This document shows positions 1 to 10,511 of a stretch of 64,000 nucleotides of DNA, one piece after another; position 1 is the stretch's first letter, and every line of letters begins with the position of its first letter. The stretch spans positions 3,028,112 to 3,092,111 of the forward strand of contig OY755042.1 in the NCBI GenBank assembly GCA_963576565.1, read 5' to 3'. The position numbers and the translations under genes were made by a program. Source of the DNA: Aspidapion aeneum. Taxonomy: Eukaryota > Arthropoda > Insecta > Coleoptera > Brentidae. The notes beneath the pieces are model-generated. The model was given only the letters and a program-made list of their open reading frames with translations, searched no databases and was not told the origin of the DNA.

Positions 1-1562
1 AAACTAAAAGACCAAAGTTTATATTTATTTCTTTTTAAAAACTTTAGGTAAAAGGGTTTTATAAGACCATCTTTATAAATCAGAAATCAATAAAACCAAA
101 AGTATCTAAAAGGAACAGAAGAACACTTTTTGGTTGTATAACACCTCTTTAGGTAATTGGCAATATAAATTACCATTTTGTAGCCAAATTGATTCTAAAA
201 GCCATAACAGCACCCTCTAAATAACCTTGGAACCAAATAATAATGTTACTTGGGTAGGCGCATAGGTCACAATTGAAAGTCCCCTTCTTTTTATATGAGG
301 TGCACCTTCCACATTTAATTCAATCCGCTACTGGAGGTTCTGTCTGGAGTTCCTGGTCCCCTATACAAAAATATTTTCGTTGTTTTTTTTGTTTCTGGTA
401 GGTTTTGGTTAAAATCATTAAAAACTTTCCATTTAACTTTTAAGACTTTGCTATAAGTTTTTTTTAAGCTCTTCTTTCATGGCCATCTTGCCCCTGCCAA
501 CTTGCCCCAAGATACAATTTTTTAGTAAAAAATAAAAAACAAAAAACGACCAAAGATGGGCATTTACATGTTCTTATATTGAACATATAATAAATAATTT
601 CCTAGTTACTAAGAAATATTATTTAGTTTTAACAGCACAGTAATAAACTCGTTGCCAATTATTTGTGTTAAATTGAGTTCGTTAACTTGCCCCGTTCGTC
701 ATCTTGCCCCACTCTCTCTCTACTTGATCTATTTAACTCAAAAATGTATTTTTATTATTTTTAAGTTCATTTTGTATTTTTATATCAAAATCTGGATTGC
801 CTCTTTTTTATCAAAATTATTGATTTTACGATTTTTACCTTCCTAGCCCGCGTAGCAATGACCTTTTATGTATTATTTTTGACAAAAAAATTTTTTTTGA
901 GATAACGCCGAAAATGTGTTATTTGGTTGTATTTTGACCTATTTTAGCAATATCCTGATGATGTCTGTCTGTGTGTTTTTGTGGGTGTGTGTGTATTTGT
1001 ATTTCTGTCCGTAACACGATAGCTCTTAAACCACTAAACCGATTTTCATAAAATATTTATGTAAAATAGTGTTTGACACTCTAACGAGCTGATTAGATTT
1101 TAGTTAAATTCTATTAATGCTAATGACAGTTTTTGACAATTAATAATTTAAAAAAAAATCTTTTTAACGGAGCATCGCATCAATATGCGTGCAAGTCATC
1201 TTTTTAGACTATATTGTGGATCCATTTGGATTCGCAGGCCTTCAGATTGGATACCCTGGATACCTAGTTTTGGGCCTTGGCCTTTTATACAATATAATTA
1301 AAATATGATACCTAAATTACAGGGTGTAATATTAAGTCATGTAAATGATGAACCGATCTTTAAGAGATAGTGCGGAAGGTCCAAAGTAGAAAAAAGTTTA
1401 AGTAACTTTTGACCAAGCTATAGCATTTGTTAAGTTTGGAGAGTAGGGAAAAACGATGAATTTTTAAAATAACAAATTGAACAACGTTAAATAATTTTAA
1501 TATAATTCAAAAATATTCTATTGCTTTTTTCCAAGAGAATATAGATAGGTTAAGAATACAAT
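1..1562. other. Upstream intron with repeat fragments
   Basis: No coding region is supported here; short open frames are AT-rich and chance-like. The word CTTGCCCC recurs at about 486, 500, 684 and 702, resembling the subterminal word repeats of the pogo-like elements elsewhere in the window. At about 836-1010 a fragment beginning CTTCCTAGCCCG runs into a TG-rich tract; a diverged copy lies at about 54410-54560. The remainder is unannotated intron. Confidence 0.5.
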
Positions 1563-2489
1563 AGCTGGCCATACACACAGAGGTTGATCCGTCGGTTTGG
1601 AACGGCACAGATAAGTCTGACCGTTTTGTCCGCAACGGTTTAAAACTACTGCAGTCCACTAACACAAAACAAAATCTTTCGAATCGATCCTTCATATCGG
1701 CCTGTGGCAGATATAACCGCGCGTTAGTGAGCGAAAACTCAAGATTTATCTGCCGGTTAAACCAAAACTGTGGAATTTCGTCAAGTCGAAGGTTTTATGC
1801 GGCACGGTATTTTAAGCATAGTGTATGTAAAATGTTTCGAGCTAAAAAGAAGCAGGCTCTGTGTATGGGAATGATTATTAATATGGAAATAATACATAGT
1901 GGTGTAAAAAAGAGACGTTCCAAGTGGGTTAAAAGTTACTTGCTTAAGAGGAAACTATTTAGCCATGACCTTCTATTAAAAAAGATAAGAGAAAATGTTC
2001 TAGACGATTTTAAAAATTATTTAAGAATGGATATTAACATGTATGACCTTTTACTAAATTTAGTAAGAGAGGATCTTACGAAACAAGATACCCAAATGAG
2101 AGATGCCATTGGACCAGAACAGCGATTTAATGCTGCCCTTTGTTTCCTTGCCACGGGAAAATCATATGAAGATCTGAAATTTTTAGTGGGAATTTCTGCA
2201 CAGGCACTTGGTTATATCATTCCGGAAACATGTGCCATAATATTCAATTAATAAATTAAAATATGAACGGTATGTTATTCCTGATACAGTGCAAACCGAC
2301 AGACAAGTCTGCGCCGGTTAAAATATCGAGCGCGGCACCCACAAGTTTCGCCCGCCGGTCTGAACTCACAGATAAATCTATACCGGCTATAACTGGCGCG
2401 TGGAATGTCCACTAATTGAAAGACAAATCCGCCAGTTTGAACCGCGCCGTTCCAAACCGGCGGATCAACCTCTGTGTGTATGGCCACCT
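1563..2489 (+). mobile_element. PIF/Harbinger-derived non-autonomous element, copy 1
   Basis: The 927-bp element has near-perfect inverted ends containing GGCCATACACACAGAGG. A second copy at 35805-36737 lies in the opposite orientation. The flank is AAT on the left and AAC on the right, so a 3-bp duplication is only partly preserved. Subterminal regions carry further inverted GCCGGTTT-type words. It contains only the N-terminal part of a Harbinger-type transposase and lacks the catalytic core. Confidence 0.75.
1832..2251 (+). pseudogene. Truncated PIF/Harbinger transposase N-terminus
   Basis: The frame is open from upstream, but the first methionine with family-like sequence is MFRAKKKQ. The protein contains the segment typical of HARBI1-like nucleases: YDLLLNLVREDLTKQDTQMR, then QRFNAALCFLATG, SYEDLKFLVGIS and a terminal IIPETCAIIFN. 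The DDE catalytic domain that should follow is absent; the frame stops and the sequence goes straight into the right terminal region. It therefore cannot encode an active nuclease. An internal deletion is the simplest explanation, and copy 2 ends at the same residue, so the deletion predates the spread of both copies. Whether the short protein is made is unknown. Confidence 0.7.
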
Positions 2490-2561
2490 AACGTGGCCAA
2501 ATAATCTTTGGATAGGTATAAATTTTTTAATTCTTTTGAGAATTAATATTTTTTCTTTTAG

Positions 2562-2790
2562 TATTATGTAAAAAACATCCGGAACCATACTACGGAACGA
2601 AAATTGGTCAACTTATAGAGTTTGCGCACAAGATAAAAGGCACAGCATACGCCGTTGATGAATCGACCATTTTCATAAAAGGATTTTGTTACGACGGCAC
2701 TGGTCCTGACGCGTTTTTCTGGATTGGCAACTCTCCGCGACCGAGTCCCGAAGGATTGATCATTCCCTATCCTGAGGATTATCGAGGAAG
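2562..2790 (+). CDS. Skeletor: Skeletor-type protein, exon encoding the first part of a DM13 domain
   Basis: This is an internal coding exon. A polypyrimidine tract and AG acceptor end at 2561, and the donor GTAAGG starts at 2791. The frame has two leading bases, 75 codons and two trailing bases. It reads LCKKHPEPYYGTKIG, then AYAVDESTIFIKGFCYDGTG, PDAFFWIGNSPRPSPEG and IPYPEDYRG. YYG..IG, the AVD..T..I.GF.YDG..PDA core and the aromatic after PDA are hallmarks of DM13, an electron-transfer-like domain paired with DOMON in the insect Skeletor protein. Skeletor was first described as a spindle-matrix candidate in flies. The exon ends two bases into an Arg codon completed by the exon at 59151. 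Base composition is less AT-biased than the surroundings. The gene name is inferred from recalled family resemblance. Confidence 0.85.
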
Positions 2791-4135
2791 GTAAGGAAAA
2801 TATAGATAATTTTATCTTTTGCTATATTCTAGAAGCTCTGCATAACTCATACACTCAATACAGGTTAGACCAAGTAGGGTGCATGTACGAGTAATGGATG
2901 CTGCTCTACCAATGGACACCCTAGCATTTAGAACAAATAAATCTGGAATTTATTTTATTTTTCGGAAACCATTTAAATGTAATTTTAAATACAGCTACCC
3001 AACTAACATTTATAGTAACGGCTAAATGCTTCAAAGGGTTTGCAATTTCCATATGGTAAAAATGTCGCCATCCCAGCAAAACTTCATTACTTTTTGTTCT
3101 GACTACTAACTAGTATCACGAAAAATTATATGTTTCGTAAAAAGAACCCTCTAACCTACTTCTTAGGATTATTTCTTAATAGTCTATTCTCAAAGTCTTT
3201 TCTACCACAATAGGAGGTTGCGGAAGGTTCACTTCCTTTTTAGTCGTTAATTCGTAGTTGCCCTGACTTTTATATGTTGTGATAAACCAAAATCATGAGG
3301 GTTTCAAGGTTTTAACAGGGAGCATACAAACCTTATTTAACCGAAAAACATAGATCATGAATTGTTTTAAAAGCAAGCAATAAGAAATCAACTCTCTAAA
3401 AATAAAATAAAAAACTGTTTATCAACAAAGTAAAATGTCGAACCTACTTAAAAAAAAACTAACCTTTGACCATGCACTAAATATTCACATCGTTGTACAA
3501 TAGTGGTATATCAATAAGGAACAAGCCACTCTTTACCTGGCACACACTTTGGACTACCGACGATCCGATCGAAACGCGAGCAAGTGTAAGACTAAATTAT
3601 AAAATCATTTAGGTGTTCAAACTTAGCAAAGCACCTGTGAACTAAATAGATCAAAGATGTTTTTAAGAAACAAAATAATAATTTATTTTATATTAGTAAA
3701 GTAGGTTACCAAAAAGCCAAAAACATTTTGTCGGCACAGGAAATTATTTATGAAAAATTAAATATTAAATAATATTTAATTGTTGACTTATTTTCTTTGA
3801 GGGCCGGCAGCCACGCCAAAACAGGTGGCTGATTTATTGCTTTTTTTGGGAATTAAAAATATTAAAACAGCAAACATATTAATTGAGCACAATTCTATTT
3901 TAAAAGCTTTTTGATTTAAATATAAAAAACAATTTAATAATAAGAATAAACACATCCGCCGGTTTGTTTGATATGAGACAAATAGCTATTAATAATTATT
4001 AGTGAATATGTCAAACAAAAATTAAATGAAAATTATTTATTACCATGTTATTCAAATTGGGCGAATTAATACTGAACATCTGCATTAAAAAACAACAGAT
4101 TTTGGGATATAAAAGGACGAGTTGCCAATATTAAA
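2791..4135. other. Start of the 56-kb intron, nothing recognised
   Basis: AT-rich intronic sequence starting with the donor. I see no coding region, inverted termini or tandem array here. Confidence 0.5.
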
Positions 4136-4262
4136 ATCAGTATCAAAAACGCAGTGAAACTATTAACATGAAGAAAAATAAAAGATCATTATCAAAAACG
4201 CAGTGAAAGTGTTAACATAAAAAAAATTAGTATTAAAACCGCAGTTAAAGTGGTAAATTAAA
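4136..4262. repeat. Short tandem repeat, three degenerate ~50-bp units
   Basis: Three consecutive units begin TATCAAAAACGCAGTGAAA or the diverged form TATTAAAACCGCAGTTAAA, followed by an A-rich stretch. They start near 4141, 4191 and 4233. Confidence 0.55.
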
Positions 4263-4360
4263 AACTCCTAGTAGTGAAGTAATCTAGTAAAAAAAGTTAA
4301 AAATCAGTATTTTACGTAACAGGATGCTCGTTGTAGAACTGCATAAAAACTTTTAGTAGT

Positions 4361-4988
4361 AAAGGCCGGTGTAAGAGAGGTAGAGCTCGTATGGGTCCCA
4401 GGCCACGTGGGAGTCCCCGGAAACGAGAAAGCGGATAGACTCGCCAGGAACCTAGCAGAAATGCGTCGGGCCAGAACCGTTCCTGGGGCTCACAAGAGGG
4501 CAAATGAAGTGGACCCAGAAAGAGATACAAAGGGAGTGGACCAACTCAGGAAACGCCAGACAGGCGAAGGAGTATGTGACAGGCTACAGCAAATCCCGTA
4601 GGGACTGGCTGCTCCGTAGAACACGAAGAGAGGTGAGAGCCATAGTGGGAGTCCTGACCGGACACTGCGTCCTACAAGGACACCTGGCAAAGACGAGAGT
4701 GAAGGAGGACGCGACGTGCGAGCGATGTTGGGCCGAGGACGAGACCTCGGCGCATTTTCTCTCATCATGTGAAGTATACAAGGAGGCAAGAAGAGAGGTA
4801 TTCGAAGAGGAAGCCTTTGAGACAAAGAATCTGAATCTGAGGTGGCCCGATATTCTGGCCTTTGTACAGAAGACGGGCAGATTCCTTAGCGAAAGATGGA
4901 CGCAGTAGGGGGGATGCCGGGGGTTGGCGAAAAGGGCGCTTCATGTGCCTAGTCGCCAGACCTAGAGCCTACCCCACACTACTACTAC
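4361..4988 (+). mobile_element. 5'-truncated R1/I-like non-LTR retrotransposon insertion
   Basis: A GC-rich island in AT-rich DNA, flanked by a 9-bp duplication TTTAGTAGT at 4352-4360 and 4989-4997. It ends 3' in a short CTACTACTAC tail. The insert starts inside an RNase H domain and runs through the C-terminal zinc-knuckle region and a ~80-bp 3' UTR. The 5' truncation, target duplication and simple 3' tail are the signs of target-primed reverse transcription. Confidence 0.8.
4362..4908 (+). pseudogene. Non-LTR retrotransposon ORF2 C-terminus (RNase H plus zinc motif), frameshifted
   Basis: Reading from 4362, the first frame gives VWVPGHVGVPGNEKADRLAR, the last conserved block of a retrotransposon RNase H domain with its His and Asp. 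A +1 shift between about 4440 and 4505 moves the frame to KWTQKEIQREWTNSG. This continues through LTGHCVLQGHL and the zinc-binding CERCWAEDETSAHFLSSC, typical of the C-terminus of R1/I/Jockey-group ORF2 proteins, to a stop at 4906. Reverse transcriptase and endonuclease are missing because of 5' truncation. This is a dead insertion. Confidence 0.8.
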
Positions 4989-4997
4989 TTTAGTAGT

Positions 4998-7900
4998 GAA
5001 TATATAAATCATAAAAGAAACGAGAAATTTTTGGAGCAAGAAAATCGGTGCTGAAAGGTAAAATGGTGCCTTAGATATAAGAAACAGTAATTCTTATGGT
5101 GGCTCCTGGACATTATTTGGTAAGGTAATTTTTTATAGAAACTTGTACAGCCTAGACTCTAATACCAGTATTTTTGGTGTTTAAAAGGAAATAATATATA
5201 CCTTTTAAACTAGAATTAAACAATTATATGCTAGACCCAAATTAAAAACTATATTATGGTTAGACTAGGAAAAATTGTGTTTAAATTTTTAAGATTGTTA
5301 ATCGATGTTCTTATTGAAAATATTCTATTGACATTTGTTTTGCGAATTTTGTACTAAAGTTTGAAAATGAAAATATAGGTATTTGTAACAGAATTTAAAA
5401 TGCCCTTTTAGTATCAGTTCTCGTCAAAGCTAAGTACTCCAGGACGCCTACCTCAAAATAAATTTAATGTAACCGCAGATATGCAAAAGATGAATTTCTC
5501 GGCTCGACTTAACCATCCTAAATGCGGGCTTTACAATGTTACCTATTTACGACTACAAAGTTAAGGTTTATTGAAGTCGCAGACGCAGACGTGTGTGCCC
5601 GACAACTACGTTCTAACTTTAACATTTTCACAACGGAGAGAATTCAGTGGCAAAAGGGCAAGGATAAATAAGAAAAATAAGATAACAAGAAGATTTTACC
5701 TCAGCCATCTTATTTTAAACTAACATTTGCGTGGTAGTGTAAAAAAAAACACTATTTGAGACAACTTTAAAGTCATAACTACTTTCAAGTAAACCTCTCC
5801 ACTATCAGGTCATAGTGTTGGCTCCGGGTTAAATGAGCGATGTTTAAAACAGCGGTCTGATTTGAGCGACATTATAAGCAGCGACATTTAAAACAGCGCC
5901 ATATCAAAACAGCGATATTCAAAAGAGCGACATCTAACAACAACATGATCCGGGTCTCTTTCTAAAATATAAAATAAACTTCCCTGACTTCTTAACAATG
6001 ACATACCAAAACACAGACAGATATTTTAAAGAGCGACATCTCATAACAACAGCGACGTTGAAAAAAGTATCATTACACACAACAACAGTTTGACTAGGGG
6101 TCTCTTTCTAACATATTAAAAAAAAAAAACTAAAATTTCAGACTTCTTTCTCGTGATCCCAGAGGGTGTGAAACCAAACCAAATCCAACCAAGCCGAAAC
6201 ATTTTTTCGAAAAATCATTTTCCTAAATTAGCTTTCCGATCTTTATTTTGAGAGGTCGAAATCGATATTGTCAATATTTAAGCTTATGTCATTGGCGTAA
6301 CCAGGGCTATCAAAATGAACGGGCCACGATCCTCCACTTTGTTGACGTCACATCCGGGGCTGATTTTTTTTTGATGGTCACATAACCACACAGCTGATTG
6401 TCTTTAAAATATTGAAGTTGGAATGACGGTTCATGAATATTTGATTTTTTTTTAAATAAAGCCGTTTTTGAGATTGTTTTTACTTTATTCTGGCAGGGCA
6501 ATTTTTTTAAAATGTATAGTAATCCCTAATTTTTCATAGCCGCTTCATTAGCTCACACAAAAATTAAGTTTAAAGCAGAAGCGAATGTGACAATCACAGA
6601 TGACAAAGTCAAATACATGTCAAATATAACAGTTGGGATGTGGTACATGGCGGGTAATTTGAATTCAAAATAAGGAAGGCTAAATCTTGAAGATTTTAAC
6701 CTTTTAATCAAGTTGCTTCCTTACAAACCTTTGGTGGAATATCGGGATGGTGTCTGAGAATATTTCACTGAAATTTTGCGGAAATCTGTAGTGCCATTTT
6801 AAAAATATCATAAAAAAACATCTGACCTCCCATAAGACCCAATGTAAAATTCAGCCCCGGGAGAACAGCTGATTTTTTCAGGGTCGTGACCTCTATTTTT
6901 GTGTTGGCCTTGGCGTAACTAACCTTTTGGCAAGTGTGTTATAAATATTCAAATTTTGAAATCATACGCCATCTTGGATTTTATCAAAACTACAAATTTA
7001 AGACACAGCATATATAATACAAGATCCAAGCTTTTCGTGAAGTCTATTACCGTTAAAATTGAAGAGGCTTTGATCAATCCACAGTAGATCAAAAATAACT
7101 GTTTATTTTATTTATTTTAGCTTACGATAGAGGCCGAAATTGCAAAAATCGAACAAAGAGTGAAAAAACTACAGGCAAAAAAAACTACGATTTTTATTGG
7201 CCCACCTTATATTTGAGGAATATATTTTTTATTTTATCCACAACTCATCGAAAGCAACAAACCGTAACTGTTTAGGTTCACCCTACTAAACCCGGAATTT
7301 GCTGATGCTTCTCGGTCGCTATAGCTACGACGGCTGCCCTTAATCAGCTTATGTCAGTTGTAGCATCAATAGCGAAATCCTGTTAATGAGAGCAAGGAGG
7401 TTGTGCTGAAATAGACTTAAATCTGCATAAAGAGCTTAGTAAATGAGAGAATAGGAAATTATTCATAGGCGTCCTTCCTGTGTCACACAATGTTTTTTGA
7501 TTGTGCCAAATTTACGCCCATTAACTTCGCCGACAATGACAACTTTAACAAATTTGACAGTTCGAAAGAGCCTTTGTGGTACCGGTTTTTGTCGAACCCG
7601 AAGGTGCGGTTATTTGTCATTTAATGCGCAAGACCATTAAAATCGAGACAGAGGGAGACATTTGGTGAATAGGGAAAGATGGGGGATTATTTTTTTTGTC
7701 TGCAGACCGGCCAATAAGGCTCTAACCGCCCACCGTAATAAACTTTCTTATTTTTTCATATGGCGCGTCCAGCCCTGCGTTTATAGCTTTACTTATTTGG
7801 TATATATTGTTAGCTCCCGCTAAATTTCGCGGTTGTTTTTAAATTTTTAAAACCACACAATTGGATGAAGGACAGAGTGCACAATCAGTGAGATCCTTTG

Positions 7901-8337
7901 TCAATCGCCTCGAGAAATGGCGTGTTAATTTCGTTCTCCAACTATTTCAAATTTCTACACCTGAAAGTGCTCGATTTTGGTGTAGCTGAAGCATAGAACT
8001 AGAAACTTCAGCCCTTCAGCTACGTGGTGACATCATTAGATCCAGATAGGGGCCCCTTGGAAGTGGATAAATTGGCTGCAAACTGGTGAGTGCCTTGTTT
8101 CTGATTGCCGTTGTGTGGCATCAACAATTAACCTATGGACGTTTGATTATTTCGTAATTTCATATCAATATATTTATGTTTGTTCGCGCTTTCATTAATT
8201 AAAATATTTACAGTCCATTGCAGTTATCGTTTTTCTAACCGCGGGCTAACATATATTGCCTAAGCATGTCTTTCTAACTTTGACAGTATTAATGGTGTAG
8301 TAGACGTTTGTTTCCACTTATCAATTTATATTCTATG
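4998..8337. other. Intron with an imperfect word array at 5840-6150
   Basis: Mostly featureless AT-rich intron. Between about 5840 and 6150 the words AGCGACAT and AACAGCG recur roughly every 15-20 bases. A block containing GAGCGACATCT, CAACAACA and GGGTCTCTTTCTAA is present twice, near 5931 and 6034. A degenerate AACCAAACC stretch follows at 6172-6200. I find no supported coding region between 6200 and 8337. Confidence 0.45.
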
Positions 8338-8638
8338 TAGTCAACTGTTGTATTATATAACTAAAATTAAAAAACCTACTGAGTTTAGCCAACTGCATTC
8401 AATTTCAATTTTACTCACTCTCTCTAAAATTCTTGCAAAGACAAGGGAACTACAGATGCGCAAATTTCTGGAAAAGTACGACATTTTATCCGCTAGACAA
8501 TCTGGATTCCGCCCTGGTTACAGCTGCGCAACAGCCTTTGCTGATGTAACTGCCTCGGTTTTGGTTTTACTAGACTACCCCAAAGCCTTTGACTCTACTA
8601 CTACTCGCTATCTTAAAATACATAAGTTTTGATAACTC
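8338..8638 (+). pseudogene. Non-LTR reverse transcriptase fragment
   Basis: The frame reads KPTEFSQLHSISILLTLSK, then EKYDILSARQSGFRPGYSC and VLVLLDYPKAFDST. These match the start of a Jockey/CR1-group reverse transcriptase: the PIS.L..LSK block, the QSGFR.G.S block and the motif-A Asp in LLDYPKAFD. Spacing between the last two blocks is shorter than normal, so an internal deletion is likely. The frame ends soon after motif A, and the YADD-type motif is absent. No element termini are visible. Confidence 0.65.
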
Positions 8639-8698
8639 CGCATGTCAATTCATGTAATCATATTTTACCGATAGACAACAGAGTAGTGTTGCCGCGAG

Positions 8699-8740
8699 AC
8701 GAGACGAGACGAGAGAAGGCCTTCTCTCGTCTCGTCTCGT
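8699..8740. repeat. Perfect 42-bp palindrome with GAGAC words
   Basis: The two 21-base arms (ACGAGACGAGACGAGAGAAGG and its complement) are exactly complementary, with no loop. Further GTCTCGTCTCGTG and CTCTCGACTCGAC words follow to about 8810. This looks like the end of a hAT-type MITE, but I cannot place a duplicated target site. Confidence 0.6.
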
Positions 8741-8971
8741 TATGCGAGATAGAATGGGTCTCTCGACTCGACGATAGATATGAGCCTTCCTTTCGTCTCG
8801 TCTCGTGATTTATATTAGCTATAAAAAAATTTTGAGATACCCTGTATGCAAAAGTGTTTTTTCAAGGTGAATCTTATTATTGATGGTCCATTCTGGAGTT
8901 TACTCTGTATATGCATACATACAATAAATAAAGAAGTAAATATAAAATACATGTATTAAATTACCTCGTTG

Positions 8972-9626
8972 ACTAGGTACTATAGTTATAGTGTACGTGT
9001 GAGCTAATATAACTAAAAACTGAAATATATTTTATTTAACTCAAGACTAAATTACCTTTTTTTGATACCACACAAGCCATGTTTTGACTTAAACTCAAAT
9101 TTTTGAAATCTACCCCCACCCTTAAAAAAAACAAAAAATTAAAATGTATTTTGTTAAACTCCGGACTCAATTACCTTTCGTTTGATATCACACACGCTAT
9201 ATTTTCACAAAAACTCTAATTTTTGAAATCTACCCCAATTACCTTTCGTTTGATATCACACACGCCATATTTTCACATAAACTCTAATTTTTGAAATCTA
9301 CCCCCACCCTTTTATTTGGTTTCTGTTCGGTGGATTTTGTTCATTTTTAAATGGGACCATCTCGACCCAAGACCCAGCCTAGGTACCAAATTTCATTAAA
9401 ATCGGCCAAACGGTTTTTGAGTTATGCGCGTTGGTCGTTACAGACATACAGACAGACAGACAGACATACAGACAGACAGACAGACAGACGGCGCAACAAA
9501 AAAGTTTCAAAATCATCTGAAACGCAAAGATATATAAAAATTTTTGAAATCGGAGCAACTTTTTTTTTCTCGAAAAAATTAGGATCACCATAGCTCACAC
9601 TACTATAGTATAGTATATGTGTGAGC
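8972..9626. repeat. Interspersed repeat with (CAGA)n, copy 1
   Basis: Aligns by eye with 38784-39501. Shared features are GGTACTATAGTTAT near the left end, repeated TTTGATATCACACACGCCAT words, the phrase GACCCAGCC, a CAGACAGA microsatellite at about 9441-9488, and a GTGTGAGC right terminus. The left terminal GCTCACAC is missing here. A GCTCACAC word and its inverse at 9593-9626 form a terminal palindrome. Confidence 0.7.
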
Positions 9627-9955
9627 TAATAAAAGCTGTAGAAAATTTTTGCATAATTTTATTTATTTAAAACTGTACCTAAAATCCCAAATGTTTGTTT
9701 ATAAAAGATTGTTTTGTGTTTTGCCAATAATATAAATCCTTAAAAATATTGCAACAAATCTGTTATTTAAAATACTTGGGTCTAAAGATCTCTATGTAAT
9801 TTTCAGATTGTGGAATCCAAAGTGATTTTCTCAAAACTAACTAAAACGTTTTTTTAAAATAACTTTCTTTTAATCCTAATTTTTCTCAATTTTTTTGAAA
9901 AAACATGTTTTTGCAAGAAATTTCTATGTTTTTTTTACCATTAAACTTTTTTAAG
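9627..9955. other. AT-rich intron, nothing recognised
   Basis: No coding region or repeat structure recognised between the (CAGA)n repeat and the pogo element. Confidence 0.4.
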
Positions 9956-10129
9956 TACCGTCAGACGGGGTGAAGCGGATCAAAATTAGAGGTTTTTAAA
10001 AATTTTCTTAGGTTTTTCTTTATAGAAAAAATCTGAAAAAAATAGTCAATGTTGCTAATGTGTTGGCTACATATTACACCAGTTATAACTGAAATTGATC
10101 AGTTAGTTTTTTTTATTTTTTTACTCAAA

Positions 10130-10232
10130 GAGTGATCCGTTTCACCCCACCGGGCGGGGTGAAGCGGATCACCTATATATTTTGATGGAAAATTCAGTTT
10201 TAGCAATTTCCTGGGTGAAACGGATCACTTTA
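10130..10232. repeat. Subterminal transposase-word repeats of the pogo element
   Basis: GTGATCCGTTTCACCCC is followed by GGCGGGGTGAAGCGGATCAC as an inverted pair at about 10132-10170, with another GGGTGAAACGGATCAC near 10211. They repeat the terminal word and are probably additional transposase-binding sites. Confidence 0.7.
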
Positions 10233-10511
10233 AAAATTTTTGAAAAATATTTTCAATTTTTTTTTGCGTTTAATGGAAAAAAATACCAATAATATTGGAC
10301 ATAAACGCATTTATTAATAAAAATTAACAAACTTTGCAACAAAAACATTAAACTGAGTAATTAAAAACTAAACATAAACACATTTTTGTTAAAAAAATTT
10401 TTAGAAAACTTATTTCCTACTTATTCTTTTCAAAACTCTAAAACTAGGTAATGCTTAAATTAAAAAAGGAACAATGTTTTTAATCAGGTATTTGGACATA
10501 AATTTTAAACC

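Noticed and set aside
4490..4825. Pro/Ser/Leu-rich - strand frames
   Set aside because: Antisense shadows of the GC-rich LINE fragment.
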